Both the position numbers and the translations under genes were made by a program. Shown here piece by piece: positions 1 through 7,412 of a stretch of 9,118 nucleotides of DNA. The notes beneath the pieces are model-generated. The model was not told where the DNA came from and did not search any database. It worked only from the letters and a program-made list of their open reading frames with translations. Where the stretch lies: positions 1 to 9,118 of the forward strand of contig CAYNTG010000090.1 of assembly GCA_964400105.1 (NCBI GenBank), read 5' to 3'. The stretch's first letter is position 1. Every line of letters starts with the position of its first letter. This stretch comes from CAYNTG01 sp964400105 (GTDB taxonomy: Bacteria > UBP14 > UBA6098).

Positions 1-877
1 CTCCCTCCAACCTCGAAAGGTTCATACCAGATTTGATAAACGGGATCAACATAACGCTTGTCAAAAGCATTATCGGGAAGCTGAATTCAAGCAAGCTTAT
101 TTCCAACGGGAATGGATTTATCAACGCCGCGATACCGACGATGAGGAGCGCGTTGCAGATATTGCTTCCGAGGACGTTTCCCATTGCAATGTCGCTTTGA
201 TTTTTGTATGACGCCACCGCGCATGTCGCAAGCTCCGGCAGCGAGGTGCCGAGTGCAATTAATGTGAGTGCCACGATCGATTCTGGGATCCCGAATGTGG
301 CGGCGAGAGCGACACCGCCTTTAACCGTCGCCGATCCGCCAAAAATAAGCAAGCCCAGTCCCACGAGTATGAAGACGGCGTATAAGACGTTGCTTCGCCT
401 ACCCTTTTCGACCGTATCCCCGACAATCTCCTCCTGTTTCTTGGTGATTGTCTGGACGATGAAAATTATATAAACGAGCAGTAGCAAAATGCCGTCGAAG
501 CGGTTAATGACGCCATCGGCCGCGACGACCCAGAGCATCCCGGCGGCTATTATCGCCGCAGGAATATCCTCTCGAAAGGTTTTGCGTTCGACCGGAATCG
601 GGCGAATCAGCGCTGCGACTCCGAGTATGAGAAGGATATTGCAGATATTACTCCCAACGACGTTCCCGATTGGTATCGCGGAAGCTCCCTTTGCGGATGA
701 AGCGACGGCGATAGTCAGTTCGGGAAGGCTCGTGCCCAGAGCGACGAGGGTTATCCCGATAACGATGGTGCGGATTTTTAGCTTTGTAGCCAATCCCACA
801 CCGCCGCGAACGAGTGCCTCCGCGCCGAGATACAGCGCTATAAGGCCGGCTATGAGAGTCAGTATATCTGTGGTCAC
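1..877 (-). CDS. Na+/Ca2+ exchanger (CaCA) family membrane protein, C-terminus beyond window
   Basis: This integral membrane protein belongs to the calcium/cation antiporter family (bacterial YrbG-like branch), which exchanges Ca2+ for Na+ across the inner membrane. I translated 292 residues. The two inverted alpha-repeats that define the family are clear: GTSLPEL at 48-54 with GNVVGSN at 71-77, and GTSLPEL at 210-216 with GNVLGSN at 233-239, a constant offset of 162 residues. The membrane-embedded Glu of each repeat (E53, E215) is present. Nine or so hydrophobic helices are visible, with a charged central loop (about 145-162) between the halves. Family members run about 310-350 residues, so only the last helix should be missing beyond position 1. 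The start is GTG at 877, with AAAGGA nine bases upstream. It begins 15 bases after the GH57 stop, so it is probably co-transcribed. Ca2+ supply to secreted glucanases is a possible link, but unproven. The family call is secure; the exact ion preference is not. Confidence 0.93.
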   Translation of the reverse strand, partial: MTTDILTLIAGLIALYLGAEALVRGGVGLATKLKIRTIVIGITLVALGTSLPELTIAVASSAKGASAIPIGNVVGSNICNILLILGVAALIRPIPVERKTFREDIPAAIIAAGMLWVVAADGVINRFDGILLLLVYIIFIVQTITKKQEEIVGDTVEKGRRSNVLYAVFILVGLGLLIFGGSATVKGGVALAATFGIPESIVALTLIALGTSLPELATCAVASYKNQSDIAMGNVLGSNICNALLIVGIAALINPFPLEISLLEFSFPIMLLTSVMLIPFIKSGMNLSRLEG

Positions 878-892
878 TTCCGCAAATCCTTT

Positions 893-3436
893 TTACATCT
901 CGCCAAATTTATCTTCGACAGTCATCCTATCGTTTTTGGATGAAACCGTTATCGCGCGGTTCGCTACGGGGAACTCCTCGCCGGGTAGCCATTGGCCCTC
1001 GGTGCCGGAATTTGTATATTTGTAATCGATATAGGCCCCTTCTGTGAATTCGACGGTAATGCTCCATTTGCCGTCGCCGGCCTTCGCGTCGCCGTGGGTG
1101 CCGTCGTCGAACATCGCGATCTTATTGGGTGTCCATGCGCCCAGCTCCGCCGGTTCTCCGGCGATATAGATCGCTTCGGAGACATCGATATGCGAGGCAT
1201 CGACGACGAACGTAACGGGAATCTTGATTCCACTATGCGCCATCGCGCCAGCACCGCCGGATGCGCCCGATAGCACCGATTGAAACTCCGGGATTTCCAC
1301 CTCGATGCCCGCTTTTTGTGCATAGCGATAGACATTGTTAAGATGTATGATAAAACCCTCGTCGAACGGCTCGTCGCCACCGGGCGCGCCCTGATCTCCG
1401 CCGAACCACCAGAACCAATCGGAACCCTCGGCGGCGAACATCGCCTCCCACATATCGAAGACGGCCTTCTCTTTTTCATCTTTTGGAATGTCCGATATCT
1501 TCGGAGCTTTTACACCCCAACTTTCGAGGTCGGCCCGGACCTTTCCGAGAAGGTTCCATGCGACGTTCTCCTCGCGCTCGCCGATCCAGGTATCGAAATT
1601 CGCATTTATCCAGCTTCCCGGCCAGAGCGGCTCGAGTTCCGGCATTGCGCCGATATCGTGAGCGGGAATGCCGCGTTCGGGATTTCCCATGATATACTCC
1701 GATGGCGCGACGGTAACGATGCGGTCGAGCTTTTGTAGTTTTGTGAGCTTGCGATACAGCGCATTTAGAAAATCCTTCGCGTCGGGGGAAAAGCGATACC
1801 ACTCCCATGCGTTCTCGCCGTCGAGGATGACCGTTATGAGCCTATCCTCCCCATCTTTTGCATAGGATAAAACCCTTTGGACGAAATCCTCAGCGGCCTC
1901 CTCGCCCGGTTTTGTCTGGTATTTGAAACCGATGCGGTCGGATAGTTCGGTATCGCGGAAGAAGACGGCGAGCATCCTGCCGTCGGTCCCGGTGCCGGTG
2001 GTTCGGTCGGCATCGACGCGATATGGGCGGTAGATCGGCTGATTTTGCGGTGTCGAATTTTTCAGGACGCCGTCGGAGGTCGCTATCCATCGGATACCGG
2101 CATCGGCGAATATCGAGACGACCTGTTCCGAGACGGAACCCTCACCCGGCCACATCCCCATCGGCGGCCGACCGAATATCTTCCAGAAATATGCCACGCC
2201 CTTCTGCACCTGCGAAACAGCATCTTCAGGATATGAAAATCGCTCCGGCATCGGCGTTCCGCTCTGGCAAACCTTAGCGATATCGGAATCGTGGATCAAC
2301 GGCAGGATCGGGTGATAGTATGGCGTGGTGATTATCTCGGCGCGGCCGTCCTCGACGAGCTTTTTATGCGCCGGAACGACGGCGGCCATCACCTTATAAG
2401 ATTCTGCGACGAGACGATTGGCGTCTTCCTCCGTGAATTGACGTCGCGCGAACCATTTGCCGTCGCGGAACTCGACGAGGTCGGAGAGATCGACTGAGCC
2501 ACCTCCGATAAGTTGGACATCTCCATCGAGGAAATCCGGATCGAACCATGCGAGTGCGAACCATATCTTGAGCTGGAGCTTCTCGAATGTTGAAAAATTA
2601 CTGCCCTTATCCCGGAGGGCTTTGTATTCTGGGAATCTTTCGATCATCACCTCTGATATGCTGAAACAGTTCCATGCACCGCCGATAAGGTATTCCTCGT
2701 CTTCGGGCGTGAATTCGTCGGTATCTTTAAGAAGCAGATCGATCCACGGGTCGGTGCGACCGGAAAATTTCTCGAAATATGCATCCTCGTCGATAGCGTT
2801 CCCATCGACGACCTCTCCGAGCCTATCGACATAGAACTCCTCGAGTTGTCGAAGCAGCACGCTCGTGAGGTTGATCGTAACATGGACATCGGGATAATCA
2901 GCGAGCATTGCGGCCATGTCGTAATAATCCTTTGTCGCGTGAAGGCGAACCCACGGGCCGCGCAGGAAATCCTTCTCCGGATCGGCATATAGCGGCTGGT
3001 GCTGATGCCAAATAATTGCCAGATGAACCATCGGGCCATCGGGATATTCGTCGTTTGGATTGGTCGGTCCCTGCGCCTGCGATTCGAGGATGATACGGCC
3101 ATCGTCGGTGAGGACGAATACGGAGTTAAGGCCGCCGAAGTTGTCGTCCATGCCCGCAGGATTATCGGGGTCCTGTTTCCATTGGCCATCTGTGACGATC
3201 TTATACTGATGAACACCGGGTTCGAGCCGGATAGTCACCGACCATTCGCCGTCGGCGGATTTCGACATGGGCGTATCGTCGGGGCTCCAACGGTTGAAAC
3301 CGCCGGAGAGGAAAACAGTGTTTGCTCCAGGTGCGTAGTGTGAAATTTTTACGTCTCCATCGCCGGTAGATACTGGCTGTGCCATGAGAGGCATTATCGA
3401 TGCGATTAGGGTCAAAAAAACCGGTATTTTCTTCAT
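893..3436 (-). CDS. Secreted GH57 alpha-glucanase (amylopullulanase type) with CBM48/AMPK-type and CBM20-like modules
   Basis: Predicted to hydrolyse alpha-1,4 and probably alpha-1,6 bonds of starch, glycogen or pullulan in the envelope or outside the cell. The signal peptide is residues 1-19 (cleavage near MA|QP). Residues 28-110 are an AMPK-beta/CBM48-type glycogen-binding domain with W50, K79, W86, L103 and N104 matching the known sugar-contact positions. The GH57 catalytic part (about 136-580) has HQHQP at 144-148, the nucleophile region MWPGE (E432) and the acid/base region LDGEN (D539). The Glu-Asp spacing of 107 is close to that in archaeal amylopullulanases. The GSWI...WIGEREENVAW stretch at 607-627 is also typical of this subfamily. 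Residues 736-847 look like CBM20 (W768, K806, W816, N826-R827), with an acidic insert DDGTHGDAKAGDG. The start ATG at 3436 overlaps the previous stop as TAATG, and GGAGG lies five bases upstream. GH57 is near certain; pullulanase versus alpha-amylase specificity is inferred. Confidence 0.95.
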   Translation of the reverse strand: MKKIPVFLTLIASIMPLMAQPVSTGDGDVKISHYAPGANTVFLSGGFNRWSPDDTPMSKSADGEWSVTIRLEPGVHQYKIVTDGQWKQDPDNPAGMDDNFGGLNSVFVLTDDGRIILESQAQGPTNPNDEYPDGPMVHLAIIWHQHQPLYADPEKDFLRGPWVRLHATKDYYDMAAMLADYPDVHVTINLTSVLLRQLEEFYVDRLGEVVDGNAIDEDAYFEKFSGRTDPWIDLLLKDTDEFTPEDEEYLIGGAWNCFSISEVMIERFPEYKALRDKGSNFSTFEKLQLKIWFALAWFDPDFLDGDVQLIGGGSVDLSDLVEFRDGKWFARRQFTEEDANRLVAESYKVMAAVVPAHKKLVEDGRAEIITTPYYHPILPLIHDSDIAKVCQSGTPMPERFSYPEDAVSQVQKGVAYFWKIFGRPPMGMWPGEGSVSEQVVSIFADAGIRWIATSDGVLKNSTPQNQPIYRPYRVDADRTTGTGTDGRMLAVFFRDTELSDRIGFKYQTKPGEEAAEDFVQRVLSYAKDGEDRLITVILDGENAWEWYRFSPDAKDFLNALYRKLTKLQKLDRIVTVAPSEYIMGNPERGIPAHDIGAMPELEPLWPGSWINANFDTWIGEREENVAWNLLGKVRADLESWGVKAPKISDIPKDEKEKAVFDMWEAMFAAEGSDWFWWFGGDQGAPGGDEPFDEGFIIHLNNVYRYAQKAGIEVEIPEFQSVLSGASGGAGAMAHSGIKIPVTFVVDASHIDVSEAIYIAGEPAELGAWTPNKIAMFDDGTHGDAKAGDGKWSITVEFTEGAYIDYKYTNSGTEGQWLPGEEFPVANRAITVSSKNDRMTVEDKFGEM

Positions 3437-4026
3437 TAGTCCTCCGATGAGTTCGAATCCCGCTTAATCGGGTTTGGGGCCGATGCAGGAATGAGGCCTC
3501 CCATCTTGCGTCGATCGTGGTTGCATATGATGGGTTTTATGAGGATGCTATCGACATTGAAATAAATATTTCCCATTTGGTCTTTATATTCGATTTGATA
3601 ATTGCAGATTTTGTAACCCCATTTGTAGATTGGATTTGGGGCATCGGTTATTATCACATCGATAGAATCCCTTCGCGAGAATGGGCCGGGGTTTTCTCCG
3701 GGAAATTTGCCGACGCCAGTTATTGCAAAAGTCCATGTAATATCTATGGCGGGTTTTCTGCCGACGTTCCTAAGCTGCAGCGGCATATAGGTTTCCTCGC
3801 CATAAACAGGCCTTCCATCTTCGATTGTCCCGCTCTGTCTGACCTTGCGGAAAATCGGGATGACGATGGGTCTATTGGGGATCGAAAGCTCCAAAAAGAG
3901 CGCCTTTAGGCCGAAAATCACGGAAATAACGACGATCAACGCAAAAAGCGTCGCCGTTATAAAGCGAAGGACATAGTTATTTCGAACTATGAACCTTTGA
4001 AGCCTCTTTTTAGTGTCTTCTTTCAT
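3436..4026 (-). CDS. Single-pass membrane-anchored protein with predicted beta-sandwich periplasmic domain, function unknown
   Basis: I do not recognise a named family. The 196-residue product starts with a basic segment (KKRLQRF), followed by one strong membrane helix at about 20-45, so it is likely an inner-membrane protein with its C-terminal part outside the cytoplasm. Residues 50-165 alternate polar and hydrophobic stretches. They include LRNVGRKPAIDITWTF (85-100) and YQIEYKDQMGNIYF (143-156), patterns common in immunoglobulin-like beta-sandwich domains of unknown function. The tail (166-196) is basic/Ser-rich, hydrophilic and probably disordered. The ATG at 4026 is directly preceded by an in-frame TAA, so no longer start is possible, and it has only a weak Shine-Dalgarno sequence. 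Its stop overlaps the GH57 start by one base (TAATG), so translation of the two is probably coupled. This suggests a role in secretion, anchoring or regulation of the glucanase, but that is inference. The gene looks more AT-rich than its neighbours. Confidence 0.85.
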   Translation of the reverse strand: MKEDTKKRLQRFIVRNNYVLRFITATLFALIVVISVIFGLKALFLELSIPNRPIVIPIFRKVRQSGTIEDGRPVYGEETYMPLQLRNVGRKPAIDITWTFAITGVGKFPGENPGPFSRRDSIDVIITDAPNPIYKWGYKICNYQIEYKDQMGNIYFNVDSILIKPIICNHDRRKMGGLIPASAPNPIKRDSNSSED

Positions 4027-4068
4027 TTACCAAACCAGATCGATCGTTACCACGTTTTCCATATACAT
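4027..4068 (-). other. Possible 13-codon leader ORF ending directly before the anchored-protein start
   Basis: A minus-strand reading from ATG at 4068 encodes MYMENVVTIDLVW and stops with TAA at 4029-4027, immediately followed by the ATG of the anchored-protein gene at 4026 (TAAATG). The downstream gene has only a poor Shine-Dalgarno sequence, so reinitiation from this short ORF could drive its translation. An upstream GCGAG is the only ribosome-binding hint. This may be coincidental. Confidence 0.25.
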
Positions 4069-4091
4069 CTCGCGATCCCGTGTCGCTTTGC

Positions 4092-4118
4092 ATTATATGT
4101 TTATTTTACTATGATCAA
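4092..4118 (-). promoter_or_regulatory. Possible internal promoter before the anchored protein/GH57/exchanger genes
   Basis: A perfect TATAAT (4097-4092, minus strand) sits just after the lipoprotein stop, in the longest gap of the operon (74 bases). Upstream, TTGATC (4118-4113) is 15 bases away and GTTTGA (4120-4115) is 17 bases away; neither is ideal. Transcription would begin near 4085 and would allow the anchored protein, GH57 enzyme and exchanger to be expressed apart from the barrel genes. Confidence 0.35.
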
Positions 4119-4526
4119 ACTGTTCTCGAACCCATCCTCGAAATCGGTATTGGGATTGGATGGATCCATCGTCCAACTCACACGGTCTATGACGAATTTA
4201 TACTGGTATCTTCCCGGCGGAAGATCGACGACGAGCCTCCATGTTCCATCGTCGGATTCCTTCATAACTCCCAACGATAGATCGAGGATTCCGCCCGTAT
4301 CCTTGGTTCCACACCAGTTATTGAAATTTCCGCAAACCTGCACCTGCCGAGCTGCGGAATTATTATACATAAACAAGATACCGCCATCGACCTTATGCGG
4401 AGCCGGAAGGCGGTTTTTGATGGCCTTTGTAACCGCGCATGAGGAAAGCAAAATTCCGCTCACAGCGACGATAATGACGAGTTTGTAGAAAAAATTTCCG
4501 TTCTCGATAAACACCTTTTTACCCAT
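4101..4526 (-). CDS. Lipoprotein consisting of a single AMPK/CBM48-type glycogen-binding domain
   Basis: This 141-residue protein carries a lipoprotein signal: lysines at 3, 4 and 15, a hydrophobic stretch VIIVAVSGILLSSC, and lipobox Cys30. After lipid attachment almost all of the mature protein (about 46-140) is one glycogen-binding domain. It keeps the family pattern CGNFNNW (65-71), LPPGRYQYKFVID (102-114), W118, DPSNPN (121-126) and N135. The predicted sugar contacts W71, K110, W118 and N135 are present. One extra residue sits in the DxxxW loop compared with the other copies. C65 and C72 flank the FNNW loop and could form a disulphide. It has no catalytic domain, so a tethered alpha-glucan-binding role is inferred. 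The ATG at 4526 lies eight bases after the barrel gene stop and has only AGG directly before it. Longer readings of this frame into the barrel gene lack a signal peptide and are discarded. Inner- versus outer-membrane sorting is unknown. Confidence 0.9.
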   Translation of the reverse strand: MGKKVFIENGNFFYKLVIIVAVSGILLSSCAVTKAIKNRLPAPHKVDGGILFMYNNSAARQVQVCGNFNNWCGTKDTGGILDLSLGVMKESDDGTWRLVVDLPPGRYQYKFVIDRVSWTMDPSNPNTDFEDGFENSLIIVK

Positions 4527-4534
4527 CCTGTTTG

Positions 4535-6865
4535 TTAAAAGTCGATCTGTCCGCGAACACCGATCTGGCGGACATCTTCGAGGGCAGACCACGCCTCGGC
4601 GAACGAGGCTTCCTCTTCCATCATATAGTTGTCGATGAACTCCCGGCGTCCGGCGCGCCATCCGTTCGCCATTATCGGATGGACGCCCCAGAATAGCTCC
4701 ATCCGCACGTTCTCGATCGGCATAAATTCTATCGAAGCGAATACCGGCAGAGCGTCGTCTTCGATCTCTGAACCGGGTTCGGCCTCGATGAAGATTTTGT
4801 GGTATGCGGCATCGAGGTTGATGAACCATTGATCCGAGAGGTGCACCCGAACGCCGAATTTTGACAGGAATTCGCGCTGCTTCATGCCGTCGGGTGTTTT
4901 TGCGAATGCCCAGTCGCTGAAGAAATCGAAGCCCAAAAGTTCCCACAGCACCGTGCCCCGTGCGCCCGCGCCAAATCTCGTCAGATCGCGATCGACATCG
5001 GAGAGGTTGTCGCGCACCTTTTCGACGCCGCCTCTCGCCCAAAGGGCAATCGGCCAATCGACATCGGCCTCGACGAAGAACGACTCCCACCGTGTCGGCT
5101 GCATCTCCGGGTTTATCGAGACGACCGAGATGTCGATATGGCCGTCGCCGTCGCCGGATGGCGCCGGCTGAAAATATTCGCCGGAGTCGTCGGGAGCATT
5201 TATGAACTGCGAGTAGTATCCAAGCTCGAATTCAATCTTTTCTGATGGTTCGATCGTTAAACCGGCGGCGCCCATGTGGCCGAATGTTTTCCCCAGATCG
5301 AGATCGACCGGGCCGTTGTTGTCGCGAGCATCGTTTTCCTTGTTTCCGGCGACGACACCGCCGTAATAGGAGTATCCGAGATATTCACCCCAGAGGCTCG
5401 CAGCGCCGATCCCGGTGGAGATATAGCCGCCGTAGAGCCATTCGGAGTTTCCGAGCGCGAACCAGTCGCTTGTCGAGCCGGTGGACACGATCCATTCGTC
5501 CAATGCCGGGATCGAAAGCTCGGAAAGCGAGGACCAGAATGTGCCAGCATCGCGTCGCAAGACGCCGCCAAAACCTATCGGGCCGATCCTCTTCGATGCA
5601 CGAAAACCAAATATATCGGTGCCGAACTCGGTGTAAAGAGATGGATCTGGAGCCGGAGAGATAACATCCTCGCGGAAAAGACCATATCGAAGCCTTCCGA
5701 GATCGTCGAGGAGAGCGCCCTCCGGAACCGCTGCCGAATGGCTCTCGAAACGATCGCAGAACAGACCGGACAGCTCGAAGCCGAGGATATTTCCGGAGGC
5801 TTTAATACCTCCGGTGCCGAGGCCGAATGGTGTCTTCTCTTCCGGCGCGCCAGCGATATTCGACTGGCCGAATATCTTCATGGGATCGCCGATTCCGCCG
5901 ACCGGGCGGTTATAATAAACCTGACCATCGAAATCTTGCGCTGATAATGAGATTGCTGCGCTGTCCAGAGATAACGCCGTTTCAAAAATACGATCCGCAT
6001 CGTGCGTATCGAAATTCAAGCTCCCCCATGCAGTGACATCGTCGCTGATCTCGACGCGAAGATATGCCTCCATTCGATGGCGCGGTTTTTCGAGCTTGAG
6101 TCGTCGATCTACATGCCTATCCCATACGCTCACGGCGATTGCGGTATATCGACCTCCGATATAAACGCGGCTGTTGGCGAATGTGTTCGATCTCCGTTCG
6201 GCGGCGGCCTTCGGCTCGCCTTCGACGATATCGCCGTTTTCATCCACCTCGATAACGGAATTGACGCCGCCGTAGCTGTCCGAGGCGGTGTTCGGATTTT
6301 CGGGATCGGTCTGCCACGAGCCATCGACGACTAATTTATATTCGTGTTTGCCGGTGTCGAGATCGAGTTTTGCGCTCCAATTGCCGTCGCCGTCGGAGTT
6401 CATCGGAGTGGCGTCTGCGGACCAATCGTTGAATGAACCGGAGACGAAGACAAACCTCGCGGAGGGATTGTAATAACCGAGTTTAACGCCCTTAGCGTTC
6501 GATAGTTTAGCCGGAACCAGAGCGGATTTCGACTCGACTGGTTCGCCCACGACAACCACGGAATTGTAACTGCCGTATGGATCGGCGGATTTTTCCGGAT
6601 TATCGAGGTCTTCGATATATATGCCATCGACCAGAAATTTGTATTCATATCGGCCATTATCAAGAACGAGCACGACCGTCCACACTTCGCCCTCTTTCAT
6701 CATCGGATTTGCGGTTTCCGACCAGCCGTTGAAATCGCCGGTGAGGAACACATCCGCTGCATCGGGATATTCGAGTGTGAAAAAAACCTCCCCGCTATCG
6801 ACGGACACCGCGCCAAACGCCGCGCCGATAAGCATGAGAAAAACGAGAAGTGAGCGTTTAATCAT
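4535..6865 (-). CDS. Outer-membrane beta-barrel protein with two N-terminal glycogen-binding (CBM48/AMPK-type) domains
   Basis: The product is a 776-residue chimera. The signal peptide is residues 1-18 (cleavage near GAAFG|AVS). Glycogen-binding domain 1 (about 24-107) has W48, K76, Y83 in place of the usual Trp, and Y100-N101. Domain 2 (about 125-207) has W148, K177, W184 and N202, the full set of contact positions. After a short linker (208-229), residues 230-776 are rich in alternating amphipathic strands with Asp/Gly/Ser-rich loops and end in RGQIDF, the terminal aromatic expected of proteins inserted by the Bam complex. The segment LEKPRHRME (258-266) recurs in the other barrel protein encoded at 7424-8863. 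By standard barrel topology the N-terminal domains would face the periplasm. Candidate roles are a maltodextrin porin or a glycogen-binding anchor. The gene overlaps the preceding one by eight bases (ATGATTAA), with AAAGGA upstream. Domain calls are strong; transport is inferred. Confidence 0.93.
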   Translation of the reverse strand: MIKRSLLVFLMLIGAAFGAVSVDSGEVFFTLEYPDAADVFLTGDFNGWSETANPMMKEGEVWTVVLVLDNGRYEYKFLVDGIYIEDLDNPEKSADPYGSYNSVVVVGEPVESKSALVPAKLSNAKGVKLGYYNPSARFVFVSGSFNDWSADATPMNSDGDGNWSAKLDLDTGKHEYKLVVDGSWQTDPENPNTASDSYGGVNSVIEVDENGDIVEGEPKAAAERRSNTFANSRVYIGGRYTAIAVSVWDRHVDRRLKLEKPRHRMEAYLRVEISDDVTAWGSLNFDTHDADRIFETALSLDSAAISLSAQDFDGQVYYNRPVGGIGDPMKIFGQSNIAGAPEEKTPFGLGTGGIKASGNILGFELSGLFCDRFESHSAAVPEGALLDDLGRLRYGLFREDVISPAPDPSLYTEFGTDIFGFRASKRIGPIGFGGVLRRDAGTFWSSLSELSIPALDEWIVSTGSTSDWFALGNSEWLYGGYISTGIGAASLWGEYLGYSYYGGVVAGNKENDARDNNGPVDLDLGKTFGHMGAAGLTIEPSEKIEFELGYYSQFINAPDDSGEYFQPAPSGDGDGHIDISVVSINPEMQPTRWESFFVEADVDWPIALWARGGVEKVRDNLSDVDRDLTRFGAGARGTVLWELLGFDFFSDWAFAKTPDGMKQREFLSKFGVRVHLSDQWFINLDAAYHKIFIEAEPGSEIEDDALPVFASIEFMPIENVRMELFWGVHPIMANGWRAGRREFIDNYMMEEEASFAEAWSALEDVRQIGVRGQIDF

Positions 6866-7394
6866 TCTTTTCCTTTAAAACATCCGGCAATGGCTTTTTG
6901 CCCCATGATGCGACCGCGATGAGCCGTGGAAGATGTGTCGATGAGAATTGCAGGCCGAATATATAAGGCAGCCAATACCATCCATACCATTTTATCGGCA
7001 GCAGAAAAGCCCATCCAAACGAGAGAGAGGCGAGGATTATCCGAAAATAGAATATGTAGGCGAGGAAAAGGAAGATTAGTGGAACGAGAAAGGATGCCGC
7101 GAGTTCGTAGTGCGTCTTTTTTTTGGCCTCGCTGTGTTTGTAATATCCCAGACGAAAGCTCACCACCGGACCGGCGATGATCTTGTCCCATCGGCTTACT
7201 ATGGCCGCAAGTTCCCATTTTGCCGCCGGCAACCCGGTGATGAACCCTAAAAGCAGCGCGTATATCTCCCATGGATAATAGACGCCGAGGATACTGCCGT
7301 AGTAGCCGATCACGGCGATCGCCAAAACATAAACGGGCAAAACCGCTTGCCATCTGAAATCGATCGGTAGTGTGTTCTTTTTTCTTTCCTCCAT
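6858..7394 (-). CDS. Multi-pass inner-membrane protein of unknown function
   Basis: I do not recognise this 178-residue protein. Hydrophobic segments are visible at about 15-34, 38-58, 97-119 and 120-150, the last rich in aromatics (KWYGWYWLPYIFGLQF at 135-150), so three to five membrane passes are likely. A basic amphipathic loop (66-96, containing HSEAKKKTHYE) lies between the two helix pairs, and the C-terminus is basic and soluble. There is no signal peptide or known catalytic motif. The ATG at 7394 has GGAGA six bases upstream. A second open frame over the same bases (7407-6862) encodes an arginine-rich, non-hydrophobic product and is a shadow. Its last eight bases overlap the start of the barrel/glycogen-binding gene, which argues that it is a true, translationally coupled operon member. 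A transport or assembly role for the envelope system is possible but unsupported by motifs. Confidence 0.8.
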   Translation of the reverse strand: MEERKKNTLPIDFRWQAVLPVYVLAIAVIGYYGSILGVYYPWEIYALLLGFITGLPAAKWELAAIVSRWDKIIAGPVVSFRLGYYKHSEAKKKTHYELAASFLVPLIFLFLAYIFYFRIILASLSFGWAFLLPIKWYGWYWLPYIFGLQFSSTHLPRLIAVASWGKKPLPDVLKEKND

Positions 7395-7412
7395 CGAATG
7401 TCTCCATATCTA

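Noticed and set aside
489..1025. 178-residue plus-strand open frame
   Set aside because: It covers both the exchanger and the GH57 end in antisense; the exchanger signature motifs on the other strand decide the coding strand.
4527..5090. Upstream extension of the lipoprotein frame into the barrel gene
   Set aside because: The extension is arginine-rich shadow sequence and would destroy the lipoprotein signal, which fits a start at 4526.
5276..5944. 222-residue plus-strand open frame
   Set aside because: It is antisense to the chimera barrel domain and its composition looks like a shadow of the real gene; no recognisable motif.
6862..7407. 181-residue minus-strand frame overlapping the multi-pass membrane gene
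   Set aside because: Its product is basic and low in hydrophobic stretches. The frame from 7394 gives clear membrane helices and a better placed ribosome-binding site.
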